Shown in pieces: positions 31,134 through 40,752 of a DNA stretch of 60,719 nt. Each line of letters starts with the position of its first letter. Positions within the stretch are counted from its first letter, which is position 1. The position numbers and the translations under genes were made by a program. This stretch comes from BD2-11 clade cluster bacterium bin43. GTDB lineage: Bacteria; Gemmatimonadota; Gemmatimonadetes; Longimicrobiales; Gaopeijiaceae. The DNA lies in the NCBI GenBank assembly GCA_002238605.1, contig MPMR01000026.1, forward strand, positions 1-60,719. Direction: 5' to 3'. Below the pieces are notes generated by a model. It was given only the letters and a program-made list of their open reading frames with translations, was not told where the DNA came from and did not search any database.

Positions 31134-31853
31134 ATGGAGGGCACTCCCTTGGTCGCACTCAACAGCCTTTACGTCGCGCTCCTGCAGATTCCCGGGATGG
31201 AGGCGCCGGATCAGACCCTCGGCGAGCAGTTTGGTTTCATCTGGGATCAGACCGGGTTCATGCGCTGGCCGTTGGCCGCCTGCCTGCTGGTCGGCATCCT
31301 CGTCATCATCTGGAAGTTCTTCGACCTGATGGCGAAGAGCGGCCGCACCAAGAAGATCCTCGGCGAGGTCGACGCGCTGCTGGCCGACGCCCAGCTGCAG
31401 GAGGCGATCGAGGTCACCCGCGAGTCCAACGCGCCCGCGGCCAACATCCTGTACGCCGGCCTCGAGCGGCACGAGGAAGGCACCGACCGGGTCATGAAGG
31501 CCATCGAGAACCAGGGACTCATCGAGTTGAGCCGCCTGGAGCGCGGCTTGGTGGTTCTGGCGACCCTCACCAACATTGCCCCGCTGCTCGGCTTCCTGGG
31601 CACGGTGATCGGGATGATCATCGCGTTCCAGTCCATCGAGCTGGCCGGTGAGGTCGAGGCGACGCTGGTGGCGGGCGGCATCAAGGTGGCGCTCCTCACG
31701 ACCGCGGCCGGTCTCACGATCGCGATCCCGGTGAGCATCGCCCACAACTTCTTCGTGTCGCGCATCGACTCGCTCGTCATCGACATGGAGGAGTCGGCCC
31801 AGAAGATGATCGACGCGCTTCACGCGATGGAGACCGGGAGGGCGTCCATATAG
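31134..31853 (+). CDS. MotA/TolQ/ExbB-family proton channel protein
   Basis: 239 residues with three transmembrane segments in the TolQ/ExbB layout: one near residues 45-63, then a cytoplasmic domain, then the conserved pair (LATLTNIAPLLGFLGTVIGMIIAFQ and GGIKVALLTTAAGLTIAIPVSI). Such proteins harness the proton gradient with an ExbD/TolR partner; none is encoded next to it. The start is doubtful. ATG 31134 has no ribosome site, whereas the GGAGGG just after it (31136-31141) is ideally placed for TTG 31149 in the same frame. A strong terminator follows, so it is a single-gene unit. Confidence 0.9.
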   Translation: MEGTPLVALNSLYVALLQIPGMEAPDQTLGEQFGFIWDQTGFMRWPLAACLLVGILVIIWKFFDLMAKSGRTKKILGEVDALLADAQLQEAIEVTRESNAPAANILYAGLERHEEGTDRVMKAIENQGLIELSRLERGLVVLATLTNIAPLLGFLGTVIGMIIAFQSIELAGEVEATLVAGGIKVALLTTAAGLTIAIPVSIAHNFFVSRIDSLVIDMEESAQKMIDALHAMETGRASI

Positions 31854-31877
31854 CCGGAATCCGAGATTTTGCAGTAG

Positions 31878-31903
31878 AAAGGCCACCCCCGGGGGTGGCC
31901 TTT
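31878..31903 (+). terminator. Intrinsic terminator after the TolQ/ExbB-like gene
   Basis: A perfect 10-bp stem, GGCCACCCCC / GGGGGTGGCC (31881-31900), is flanked by AAA and TTT. It lies 27 bases after the stop codon. The loop would open inside the C/G run. Confidence 0.85.
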
Positions 31904-31930
31904 CGTCATTTTCAGGCCAGGGGTTTGAAG

Positions 31931-34252
31931 ATGAAGACGTTCTCCGCGAAGGCACTGACTCTACTCACTGCGGCGTCCCCGATCCTGGCCGTCCCCGCCC
32001 CCGCCTCTTCCCTGTCGCGGCCGGGGCCGACTCCCCAGGTCACGGCAACGGGGAACCGCGACCCCATCGAGCGGCCCTGGCACACCGCGGTCGCGCTCAG
32101 GGAGGCGCTCGCCGCAACCGATGCCCCCGAACCCGCCGCCATCCTGGAGCTGGCCCGGGCCGAGGCGGGCTGGCGGAACTGGACACAGGTGAGCGAGCTG
32201 CTGGCGGACGCCGAGTGGCTGGACGAGGTGAATGCCGGGGAAGGATGGTTCCTTCTCGGTCGGGCGGCCGAGGTCCGCGGAGACTGGGCAGAGGCCGAGC
32301 GGGCCTTCGACGCCTGGCTGGCCGGCGGAAGCCGCGACGAGGAAGCGGTCCTGCGGCTGGTCCGGATTCGAGCCCGCCTGAACCGTTCCGGCGACGCGCT
32401 CGGGACGCTTGAGGCGATCGCCACCGGCCGCACGGATTTCTTCAGCAGCCGCATGCGGCTGGAGGTCGCGGACATTCTCGCCCCGCTGGGCGACACCGCC
32501 GGCATCCGGCTGGCGAGCGCGGGCATCACCGACGACGAAGTCCGGGAACGCAGCTGGCTGCTGCGCTCCGACGCCTATCTGACCGTGGCCGACAGCGCCG
32601 CCGCCGAAACTTTCCTCGACCAGACCGTTGCCTCCATCTCGGACGACGGACGCCGGGCTCGGGGATGGGCGATGCTGGGCGAACTGCGACGGGCGCGCGG
32701 CGACGGGGAAGGCGCGCTGGCCGCCTTCCGGGCCGTGCTCGACGCCGTCGACCGGGGAAGCGCCGCCACCCTTGCCGCCACCGCCCTGGCCGAATCGGGC
32801 ACGGCTTCGACGGACGACCTCCCGGCACTGGGACGCATCCTTCAGCGGGGAGGCGAAACCGGACTAGCGCTGGAGGTCTACGACCGCTACGTCGAGGAAA
32901 CCGTCACCTCTCCCGCAGCCACTCTTCGCCTGGCGCGCGCACGCCTGATGGCCGGCGCGGGGCGGCTCACGGAAGCCAGAGACGAGTTCAGCAGCCTCGC
33001 CGCGGGCGATGACCCGGAGGTGGGCGCCCCCGCCCTCGACAACCTGGCCCGGGTGCAGCGGCGGCTCGGTGCGGGGGGAGCGGCGGAGGCGGCGCAGGAG
33101 CAGATGGTGGAGCGCTTTCCCGGCAGCCGCGAAGCGGTCGACTTCATCTTCTTCCGTGCCGACGCGGACCACGACGAGGGCCGGCTCTCGCGAGCCATGG
33201 AGGGCTACGGGCAAACCGCGTCGATGGCGCCCGCCATGGATCGCGCGGGTCTGGCGCGCATGCGCCTCGGCCAGCTCCACATCGGCGCCGGCGATCATCG
33301 GGACGCCGCGGCGGTCTTCGAGGACTATCTCGCGGACTTTCCCGAAGGGCGGCGCTGGCAGGAAGCCGCATACTGGGCTGCGTGGGCCCGCCTCCGGCTG
33401 GGCGAGCGCGAGGCCGCGGCCGGGCATGTGGCCCTCGTCGCCCGCAGGGATCCCCTGTCCTACTACGCCTTCCTCGGAGGGGAGCTGCTGGGCGAGGACT
33501 ACGACCCCAAGCTGGAGCCCGATCTCCCCTTCGACGAATCCGGCGTCTTCTGGATGTATGAGCCATTGCGCGAAGCCGGGCTGCTGAGGCGCGCGGGGAT
33601 GAACTCGGCCGCCGCGGACATCGCGGCACGATTGCTGGAGCGAACGGAAGGGTCTCCGGGAGCGCTGCTCCGGCTGGCCGAGGGCCTGATCGCGCAAGGC
33701 ATGTACATCGAGGGCATCCGCGTCGGGGGACGGGCCCAGAGCGCCGGATACCCCCGTTCGCCACGCCTCGTGCGCGCCGCCTATCCGCTCCCCTACCGGG
33801 GCATCATCCTCGACGAGGCGGCCAAGCACGAAGTGGACCCGTTCCTGATGGCCGCGCTGATGCGCCAGGAATCCGCCTTCGACGCGGAAATCGTCTCCAG
33901 CGCGGGGGCGGTCGGGCTCATGCAGGTGATGCCGGCGACGGGACGCAAACTCGCGCGCCGGGAAGGACCACATCCCTTTTCGCCCGCGGCCCTGAGGGTC
34001 GCCGACGTCAACCTGCACCTGGGTTCGCGCTACCTCGCACAGATGCTCGCCCGCTACGACGGCCAGCTGCCGCTGGTGCTTTCCGCCTACAATGCGGGGC
34101 CCTCGCGCGCCAACCGCTGGCGCCGCCTCCCCGAAGCCTCGGACCTGCAGCGCTTCACCGAGCGGATTCCCTTCTTCGAAACGCGCAACTACGTGAAGAG
34201 CGTCGAGCGCAACCTGCGGATCTATCGCTGGCTTTACGGCGACGACTCATGA
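31931..34252 (+). CDS. Soluble lytic murein transglycosylase, Slt70-like
   Basis: 773 residues: signal peptide (LLTAASPILAVPAPASS), a long alpha-helical TPR-like superhelix to about residue 610, and a C-terminal SLT lysozyme-like domain. The catalytic glutamate is Glu647 in MRQESAFD, followed by SSAGAVGLMQVMPATG and LVLSAYNAGPSRANRW. It cleaves peptidoglycan glycan strands with anhydro-muropeptide formation in the periplasm. Start at ATG 31931, shortly after the terminator of the preceding unit. It ends 16 bases before polA. Confidence 0.9.
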   Translation: MKTFSAKALTLLTAASPILAVPAPASSLSRPGPTPQVTATGNRDPIERPWHTAVALREALAATDAPEPAAILELARAEAGWRNWTQVSELLADAEWLDEVNAGEGWFLLGRAAEVRGDWAEAERAFDAWLAGGSRDEEAVLRLVRIRARLNRSGDALGTLEAIATGRTDFFSSRMRLEVADILAPLGDTAGIRLASAGITDDEVRERSWLLRSDAYLTVADSAAAETFLDQTVASISDDGRRARGWAMLGELRRARGDGEGALAAFRAVLDAVDRGSAATLAATALAESGTASTDDLPALGRILQRGGETGLALEVYDRYVEETVTSPAATLRLARARLMAGAGRLTEARDEFSSLAAGDDPEVGAPALDNLARVQRRLGAGGAAEAAQEQMVERFPGSREAVDFIFFRADADHDEGRLSRAMEGYGQTASMAPAMDRAGLARMRLGQLHIGAGDHRDAAAVFEDYLADFPEGRRWQEAAYWAAWARLRLGEREAAAGHVALVARRDPLSYYAFLGGELLGEDYDPKLEPDLPFDESGVFWMYEPLREAGLLRRAGMNSAAADIAARLLERTEGSPGALLRLAEGLIAQGMYIEGIRVGGRAQSAGYPRSPRLVRAAYPLPYRGIILDEAAKHEVDPFLMAALMRQESAFDAEIVSSAGAVGLMQVMPATGRKLARREGPHPFSPAALRVADVNLHLGSRYLAQMLARYDGQLPLVLSAYNAGPSRANRWRRLPEASDLQRFTERIPFFETRNYVKSVERNLRIYRWLYGDDS

Positions 34253-34268
34253 ACCGCGGCGACGGGCC

Positions 34269-37046
34269 ATGAAGGCCATGAAGGCGCCCACCCTCTTCCT
34301 GATCGACGCCTACGCGCTCATCTATCAGTCGTTCTTCGCCTTCGCCAACCGGCCGCTGACCAACTCCAGGGGCGAAAACACGTCCGCGGAGTGGGGCTTC
34401 CTCAACTACCTGATCCGGATCCGGGAAGAGTTCGCGCCCGATTATCTCGCGGTGGTCTTCGACGCCGGATCGAGTCAGCGCAAGGAGCTCTATCCCGAGT
34501 ACAAGGCGACGCGCGAGAAGATGCCCGAGGATCTGCGCGAGAGCCTGGGCCGCATCCGGTCGCTGCTGGATGCCCTCCACCATCCCGTGGTCGAAGTCGA
34601 GGGATTCGAGGCGGACGACGTGATCGCTTCCCTGGCGCGGCGAGCCCTCGCGCTCGAGGAGGATATCGAGGCCGTCATCGTTTCGGGGGACAAGGACTTC
34701 TACCAGCTCCTGCGCCCGGGGCTGCGGCTGTTCCGGCCCGCGCGGGGGGGACGCGCCGGCACCTCGGCGGAGTGGGTCGACGAGTCGAACGCGAGCGAGC
34801 GTTTCGGGGTCCCTCCCGATCGCATCATCGACTACCTGGCGCTGATCGGGGACTCCTCGGACAACGTGCCCGGAGCGCCGGGCATCGGGCCCAAGACGGC
34901 GGTCAAGCTCATCGAGCAGTATGGAGACCTGGACCAGATTCTCGCGCACGCGGAGGAGGTGCGGGCCAAGCGTCCCCGCGAGTCGCTGCTCAATCACGCG
35001 GACCAGATCCGGCTGTCAAGGCAGTTGGTGACCATGCTCACCGACGTGGACGTGAGCTTCGATCTCGACGGGTTGGCTGTGCGCCCTCCGGACCGCGAGC
35101 GGATGCGCGAACTGCTGCTGGAACTCGAGTTTCACACCCTCCTGGAGCGCTTTGGGAGGGCGTCCGAAGCCGGGGAGGCGGCATCCAGGGATGAGGACGC
35201 CGACTACCGGCTGGTGCTGGACGCCGCCGGGGTCGACGAGGTGGTCCGGGAAGCACGCGCGCAGGGCGAGGTGGCGGTCGCCGTACTCACCGCGTCCCCC
35301 GATCCGATGCGGGCACCCATCGCCGGGATCGCCCTCTCGAGCCGGAGCGGCAAGGCCCGCTATCTCCCATTGGCGCACGAGGCCGCGCTCGACTTTGAGA
35401 TGGAGGCGCCGGCGGAGCCCGGGGCGTCGGCGAATAATCTTCCCGCGCTCGATTCCCGAGACATGGCTCCGCTTCGCGATCTGCTCGAGGACCCCGAGGT
35501 GCCCAAGACCGGTCACGACCTCAAGCACGCCTTCGTCGGGCTGGCCGAGGTCGGCGTCGCGCTCGAAGGGGCCTCCTTCGACACCATGGTGGCTTCGTAT
35601 CTCCTCGAACCCGAGCTTCGGGGTCACGAAATGGAAACCCTGGCGGCGAACGCGCTCGGGCTGGAGACCACCCGGCTCAAGGAGCTCGTCGGCACGGGGA
35701 AGAAGGAGGTTCCGCTGACCCGGCTCAAGCCCGAGCAGGTCCTCCGTTACGCCTGCGAACGCGCCGACTGCGCGGGACGCCTTCGGGAACACTTCCGGCC
35801 CCGACTCCAGGGACACGCTCTCGACGGACTTTTCAGGGACATGGAGATGCGCCTGGTGCCGGTGCTGGCGCGCATGGAGCGAAACGGAATCCGCATCGAT
35901 CCTCTCTTCTTCAGCGAGATGAGCCGGCAGCTGGAGTACGAGCTCGGGCTGGTGCAGGAGGAGATCTTCAGCGAGGCGGGATCCGAATTCAATCTCAATT
36001 CCACGCCCCAGCTGCGAACCGTGCTCTTCGAGGACCTGGGGCTGCCGGTCATCCGCAAGACCAAGACCGGGCCCTCGACGGCCGCCTCGGTGCTGGAGGA
36101 GCTCGAGGCGCTCGGCCATCCGGTGCCGCGGCTGCTGATGACGTATCGCCGCATGGAGAAGCTTCGCAGCACCTACATCGACGCCCTCCCGGGGCTCGTC
36201 CATCCGCGCACCGGGCGCATCCACACGCACTTCAACCAGACCGTGGCGGCGACCGGACGGCTCTCGTCCAGCAACCCCAACCTGCAGAACATCCCCATCC
36301 GCACCCGGATCGGGCGGGAGATCCGCAAGGGCTTCGTGGCCGCGCCGGGACACGTCCTGCTGACCGCGGACTACTCCCAGATCGAGTTGCGCATCCTGGC
36401 CCACTTCTCGGGCGATTCCGCGTTCGTGACCGCGTTCCGCGAAGCGAGCGACATCCACCGCCAGACCGCCGCCGTCATCTTCGACGTACCCGTGGACGGG
36501 GTGAGTCCGCGCATGCGCGACCAGGCCAAGACCATCAACTTCGCCACGCTGTACGGGCAGGGAGCCTTCTCTCTCGGCCGCCAGCTGGGCATTCCGCAGG
36601 ATGAGGCGCGGCGCTTCATCGACCAGTACTTCGAGCGCTTCAGCGGCGTGCGCGCCTTCCTCGACCGGCAGGTCTCCCTGGCCAGGGAGCGGGGCTACGT
36701 CGAGACGCTTTCGGGGCGCCGGCGCTACGTCCCCGAGCTGGCGTCGCGCAACTGGAACATCCGCGCGCACGGGGAGCGGGTCGCGCGCAACACGCCCATC
36801 CAGGGCACGGCCGCGGATGTCATCAAGAAGGCGATGATCGCGGTCCAGCATGCCCTCGAGGAAGTCGCTTCCGGGGCGATGCTGCTCCTCCAGGTGCACG
36901 ACGAACTGGTGCTCGAGACGCCCGCCGGCGAACTGGATGCCGTGCGCGACATGGTCGTGTCGCACATGGAGAACTCGACCGTGCTCGACGTGCCGCTGGT
37001 GGTGGATACCGGAGCCGGCGAAAGCTGGTTCGAGTGCAAGGGGTGA
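34269..37046 (+). CDS. polA: DNA polymerase I with degenerate 3'-5' exonuclease domain
   Basis: 925 residues with the three PolA regions. The N-terminal 5' nuclease (LIDAYALIYQSFFAF, EADDVIASLA, GDSSDNVPGAPGIG) looks intact. The polymerase domain is complete: DYSQIELRILAHFSGD with Asp701, KTINFATLYGQGAF, and VHDEL with Asp878. The middle domain (about 310-500) has lost the proofreading residues: the DxE of Exo I is replaced in VAVAVLTASPDP, the Exo II Asp in GHDLKHAF, and the Exo III Asp in YACERAD. It should do Okazaki-fragment processing and gap filling without proofreading, like Taq or Bacillus enzymes. ATG 34269 and ATG 34278 are both possible. Confidence 0.96.
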   Translation: MKAMKAPTLFLIDAYALIYQSFFAFANRPLTNSRGENTSAEWGFLNYLIRIREEFAPDYLAVVFDAGSSQRKELYPEYKATREKMPEDLRESLGRIRSLLDALHHPVVEVEGFEADDVIASLARRALALEEDIEAVIVSGDKDFYQLLRPGLRLFRPARGGRAGTSAEWVDESNASERFGVPPDRIIDYLALIGDSSDNVPGAPGIGPKTAVKLIEQYGDLDQILAHAEEVRAKRPRESLLNHADQIRLSRQLVTMLTDVDVSFDLDGLAVRPPDRERMRELLLELEFHTLLERFGRASEAGEAASRDEDADYRLVLDAAGVDEVVREARAQGEVAVAVLTASPDPMRAPIAGIALSSRSGKARYLPLAHEAALDFEMEAPAEPGASANNLPALDSRDMAPLRDLLEDPEVPKTGHDLKHAFVGLAEVGVALEGASFDTMVASYLLEPELRGHEMETLAANALGLETTRLKELVGTGKKEVPLTRLKPEQVLRYACERADCAGRLREHFRPRLQGHALDGLFRDMEMRLVPVLARMERNGIRIDPLFFSEMSRQLEYELGLVQEEIFSEAGSEFNLNSTPQLRTVLFEDLGLPVIRKTKTGPSTAASVLEELEALGHPVPRLLMTYRRMEKLRSTYIDALPGLVHPRTGRIHTHFNQTVAATGRLSSSNPNLQNIPIRTRIGREIRKGFVAAPGHVLLTADYSQIELRILAHFSGDSAFVTAFREASDIHRQTAAVIFDVPVDGVSPRMRDQAKTINFATLYGQGAFSLGRQLGIPQDEARRFIDQYFERFSGVRAFLDRQVSLARERGYVETLSGRRRYVPELASRNWNIRAHGERVARNTPIQGTAADVIKKAMIAVQHALEEVASGAMLLLQVHDELVLETPAGELDAVRDMVVSHMENSTVLDVPLVVDTGAGESWFECKG

Positions 37047-37168
37047 ATCCCGGACCGGACCGGGACCGCGATCGGCTCATCCTGTCATTCCTTCGCCCGG
37101 ATTTTCCCGCGAACGTGAAAGACGCCGGGAGGAATCCAGTATCACAGGCAAAGGAAGGAGAGACGCCG

Positions 37169-37510
37169 ATGAGCCGGTCGGTCAACAAGATCATCCTGAT
37201 CGGGAATGTCGGGCGGGATCCGGACGTTCACGAGACCCAGGCGCGCAAGAAGGTGGCGCATTTCTCGCTCGCCACCAACCAGCGTATCCGTCGTGGGCCG
37301 AACGACGTAGAGGAGCGAACGGACTGGCACCGGATCACGGTGTGGAACAAGACCGCTCAGTTCGTCGAGGACTATGTGCGGAAGGGAGACCGGGTGTACG
37401 TGGAGGGCCGGCTCGAATACGACACCTATGAGCGGGACGGCATCACCATTCCCACGGCCGATGTAAACGCACGCGAGTTGGTGCTGCTCACGTCCCGCAG
37501 CGACAGCTAG
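37169..37510 (+). CDS. ssb: Single-stranded DNA-binding protein, short form
   Basis: 113-residue OB-fold protein beginning MSRSVNKIILIGNVGRDPDV, with the usual WHRITVW and YVEGRLEYDTYERDG segments. Canonical bacterial SSB continues with a flexible linker and an acidic DDDIPF-type tip that recruits partner proteins. Here the chain ends right after the OB domain (LLTSRSDS), so partner recruitment through the tail is not possible. It may be an accessory SSB beside a longer one elsewhere. AAGGAAGGAG at 37151-37160 fixes the start. It lies 122 bases after polA. Confidence 0.92.
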   Translation: MSRSVNKIILIGNVGRDPDVHETQARKKVAHFSLATNQRIRRGPNDVEERTDWHRITVWNKTAQFVEDYVRKGDRVYVEGRLEYDTYERDGITIPTADVNARELVLLTSRSDS

Positions 37511-37589
37511 CCGTCCGTGGATGAAGCGGCTCGAAAGCAGGGTGGAGTTCGTCCATGGACTGCGTGGAGGGGTCGCGCCCCATGGAGCC

Positions 37590-39626
37590 CTAGAAGAGGT
37601 CGCGGAAGCGCCGGTTGAGGTCGAGAACGACCTCCCAGGAGCCGCCGTTCAGGCCGCGCACGACATCGATCTGGACGAGATCCCAGCCGAGGGCGAGCCC
37701 CAGTCCAGCGGAGAAGCGGGTGATCCGGGGTACGCGGGCGTCCCACGTTTCCGGAATCTCCGCGAAGGTGAGCCGGGTGCGTCCGGCCGCGCCTGTGCCG
37801 CGGATCCGCAGCCATGGGCCGAAGAGTTGGCGCGATCCTTCGACCCGGAGAAGCCAGAAGCCGTTGCCGGCCAGCGAACGGTAGTCGTATCCGGGAAGGG
37901 TCTCGCGGCCACCCAGGAGGTAGAGCGACTGCAGCGGCGCGCCCTCGGAGACGGCGGCGGCGTCCAGGGTCGAGCGGAGTTCCACGCCGTGCGCCAGCCA
38001 GCGGCGGCCGGCGGCGAGTCGCAGAGAGGCTTCCTGGTAGGGGGCACCTTCGAAGCTTCCCCAGGTGCCGCCCGCTTCACCGAAGAGGAGGTCCGGCGAG
38101 CCGAGCGACGCGGACAGCCGAATGGCGGTCAGGTCACCTTCCTCGATGACCCGCACCGGACGCCAGCCGGCCGGATCTCCGCCGGCGGCGACGCGCGCGC
38201 CGTGATGGCGTTCGTAGCGGAGTTCGGCGCGCGCCGAGACCGGGCCGAAGGAGCGGCCTGCGCGGACACGGGCGCCCGTCGCGAAGTAGGGGTCCGTCCA
38301 GTCGGTCTGGTGGAGCAGCGAGGAGAGGGTGTTCATGACCCGGCTCGACCCCGCCACGGGGCCGATGTCGCGCGGCTCGCGCAGGAAGAGATCGAGGCCG
38401 ACGGTGCTCGGTCGCTCGCGGTGCGGGTCCTCGAACACGGCGCTTACGCGACCGAGGGGACGGCTTGCGGCGTAGGTGTAACCCAGCAGTGTCTCCAGAC
38501 GCAGGCGGTTCGTCGCGCGAAGATTGAGGCCACCCTGGGTAACCCAGCCCTCGGCGCGGTTGTAGCGGACCGCCTCGGAGAGGGGCGGCAGCGCGAGACG
38601 AAGGCGGCGGAGCCCGCTCAGGTATCGACCACGCACCAACCGGGTCGCCTCGGCTTCGATGTCGATCAGTTCGGCCGTGGGGGCGAGCCCCTCCTCGTCG
38701 ACCTGGGCGTAGAGATCGCGCTCGAACGGGAAGGCCGCCAGCATCCGGTCCGAATTGCGCATGACCTGAGGCCCCAGGAAGAACGTGTCGGGGAGATCGA
38801 CTTCGAAGTCGTAATCGCCGATTTCCCAGCGGCCCCGAATGACGCTGCCCACGGGAAGATCGAAGAACGGGATCTTCCGCCGGATCTCGACGCTTTGGCG
38901 ATAGGGGAGCCAATAGCGGCGATCCCAGAGGGCGTTTTCCAGCGATACCCGGATGTAGTCGAGTTGACGATCGACGTAGGAAGCGGGCGTGAACGTGAAG
39001 TTCATGCGCACGACCGCCGCCGTTTCCTGATCGAGATAGAGGGTGCCCACAAAGCCGGGCTGGTCGGAATCGCGCGGCCGCACCTGCACCTCGAACACCC
39101 GCACGGGGTCGAGCCCGTCCGCAAAGGCGACCGTGATCGAGTCGGCCAGCATGAACTCGTACCAGGCGGCCGCGCCCGGGGCGAGCGGATGGAGAACCGA
39201 CGCCACCTCGTCCCCGTCCCCGATCCGGATTACGTCGCCGAAGTTCTCCTGGATCACGATCAGGTGGTCGAGATGGTAACGGATGTTGGTGGGCAGCCGC
39301 CGCTCGTCGCGGCGACCGAGAATGTGCTGCCGGGTCAGGCCGGGCGCCTTCCAGTACACCCGCACCGCGAGCTGGTCGGTCTTGACCAGGTTGCGTTCCT
39401 CGCCGGCCTGACGGTCGAGGAAAAAGTAGACGTAGCCGCGCGCGTCGGCCGTATACGCGCGAAGGCCGTCCAGGGCAGCGGCCTGTCGGGTGGCGGTCCC
39501 GCGCTCGAGGAGCTCCAGCACCCGGAGATCGTCCCAGGAGGAAGCCTGTTGGGCGGAGACCGGGGAAGTGCCGGCGCCGAGGGCGAGCACCAGGCCGATG
39601 GCGCGCACAAAGCCGATGGCGCGCAT
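37590..39626 (-). CDS. Outer-membrane beta-barrel protein, large
   Basis: 678 residues with a signal peptide (VRAIGLVLALGAGTSPVSAQ). The N-terminal 250 residues form a soluble beta-rich domain (YLDQETAAVVRMNFTFTPAS), somewhat like DUF5686 proteins. The C-terminal 400 residues alternate polar and hydrophobic residues in repeated strand-turn units, ending in WEVVLDLNRRFRDLF with a terminal aromatic, the usual signal for the BAM machinery. The closest general likeness is the surface-antigen/BamA barrel group. No clear ribosome site precedes ATG 39626. The gene converges with ssb. Export and barrel are well supported; function is not known. Confidence 0.7.
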   Translation of the reverse strand: MRAIGFVRAIGLVLALGAGTSPVSAQQASSWDDLRVLELLERGTATRQAAALDGLRAYTADARGYVYFFLDRQAGEERNLVKTDQLAVRVYWKAPGLTRQHILGRRDERRLPTNIRYHLDHLIVIQENFGDVIRIGDGDEVASVLHPLAPGAAAWYEFMLADSITVAFADGLDPVRVFEVQVRPRDSDQPGFVGTLYLDQETAAVVRMNFTFTPASYVDRQLDYIRVSLENALWDRRYWLPYRQSVEIRRKIPFFDLPVGSVIRGRWEIGDYDFEVDLPDTFFLGPQVMRNSDRMLAAFPFERDLYAQVDEEGLAPTAELIDIEAEATRLVRGRYLSGLRRLRLALPPLSEAVRYNRAEGWVTQGGLNLRATNRLRLETLLGYTYAASRPLGRVSAVFEDPHRERPSTVGLDLFLREPRDIGPVAGSSRVMNTLSSLLHQTDWTDPYFATGARVRAGRSFGPVSARAELRYERHHGARVAAGGDPAGWRPVRVIEEGDLTAIRLSASLGSPDLLFGEAGGTWGSFEGAPYQEASLRLAAGRRWLAHGVELRSTLDAAAVSEGAPLQSLYLLGGRETLPGYDYRSLAGNGFWLLRVEGSRQLFGPWLRIRGTGAAGRTRLTFAEIPETWDARVPRITRFSAGLGLALGWDLVQIDVVRGLNGGSWEVVLDLNRRFRDLF

Positions 39627-39748
39627 GGGGAGGGAAGTTCGCCGGCGGTCCCCGGACGTGCGGGGGTGCGACTCGAGTCTGCGGGCGCGATGCCGGCGGG
39701 AAGCCGGAGACGCGTGCCAGTGAGGAATGTCCTGAACCGAAGACCGGG

Positions 39749-40609
39749 TCAGTTCGCGCTCCAGAAACCGGACAGCGAATCCCCGTGCGGGCTGTCGCGC
39801 AGCTTCTCGAATGCGCGGTTGCGAATCTGGCGAATCCGTTCGCGCGTGACCCCGAGAAGCACGCCGATCTCCTCGAGCGTGCGCTCCTCGCCGTCGTCCA
39901 GCCCGTAGTAGAGATAGAGGATCTTGCGTTCGCGTTCCGTCAGGTACTTCTCGAACATGTCCTCCATGAAGGCCCGGCGGGCCAGCGCCTCCACATCCAG
40001 TTCGATGTCCGCGGCCTCCACGCCGGCAAAGCGTTCGCCGAAGCTCGAGCTGTCCCGGTCCCGGCGGTCGATGGGGGCGTCCAGGCTGAGTTCGGTCGCG
40101 GCCACCCGGCGCAGCGCGCGGATGGTCTCGACGGGCTCCTGCATCTCCTTGGCGATCTCCTGATCGGTGGGAGAGCGGCCCAGTTCCTGGGTCAGCGCGG
40201 TGTCGGTGCGCGCCAGCTTGGCGAGGTTGGAGTTCTGGTTGAGCGGGATGCGCACCGAGCGGGTCTGTTCGGCCAGCGCCTGCAGGACGGTCTGCCGGAT
40301 CCACCAGACCGCGTAGCTGATGAACTTGACCCCCTTGTCGGGGTCGAATTTCTTGACCGCCTTCAGCAGCCCCTCGTTGCCGATGCACACCAGTTCGGCC
40401 AGACCGAGCCCGCGACCCTGGTACTTCTTGACGTAGGAAATCACGAAGCGGAGGTTGGCGGTCACCAGCCGCTCGGCCGCCTCCATATCGCCGGTCCGGG
40501 CGCGCCGGGCCAGCTCGCGCTCTTCCTCGGGATCCCGGATGAGCGGGTACTTCTCTACGTCCTGGAGATACTGATCGAAGGAGTCCAGACCACGAGAGGA
40601 TGAGAACAT
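39749..40609 (-). CDS. Sigma-70 factor, short RpoD/SigA type
   Basis: 286 residues with sigma regions 1.2 to 4.2: SFDQYLQDVEKYPLI (1.2), LVTANLRFVISYVKKYQGRGL (2.1-2.2), VKFISYAVWWIRQTVLQAL (2.3-2.4), SLDAPIDRRD (3), LTERERKILYLYYGLDD and LGVTRERIRQIRNRAFEKLR (4.1-4.2). Region 1.1 and the large non-conserved insert are missing, as in the short primary sigma factors of Bacteroidota and relatives. It may be the housekeeping sigma or a close group 2 relative. It sits 143 bases downstream of the mutasome operon and 122 bases upstream of the barrel gene. Confidence 0.9.
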   Translation of the reverse strand: MFSSSRGLDSFDQYLQDVEKYPLIRDPEEERELARRARTGDMEAAERLVTANLRFVISYVKKYQGRGLGLAELVCIGNEGLLKAVKKFDPDKGVKFISYAVWWIRQTVLQALAEQTRSVRIPLNQNSNLAKLARTDTALTQELGRSPTDQEIAKEMQEPVETIRALRRVAATELSLDAPIDRRDRDSSSFGERFAGVEAADIELDVEALARRAFMEDMFEKYLTERERKILYLYYGLDDGEERTLEEIGVLLGVTRERIRQIRNRAFEKLRDSPHGDSLSGFWSAN

Positions 40610-40752
40610 CCAGTGCGCGCCTACCGGGGGTGGGGTCTACAAAACAGCTAGGGATGGCCTGCGAACAGCAAGTCAGGCAATCTAACACGGTGGATCCTGA
40701 CAGGTCTACCACTTGATTCTCTGACAAGTCAGGGCCCGGTTTTGTTGTGCCG

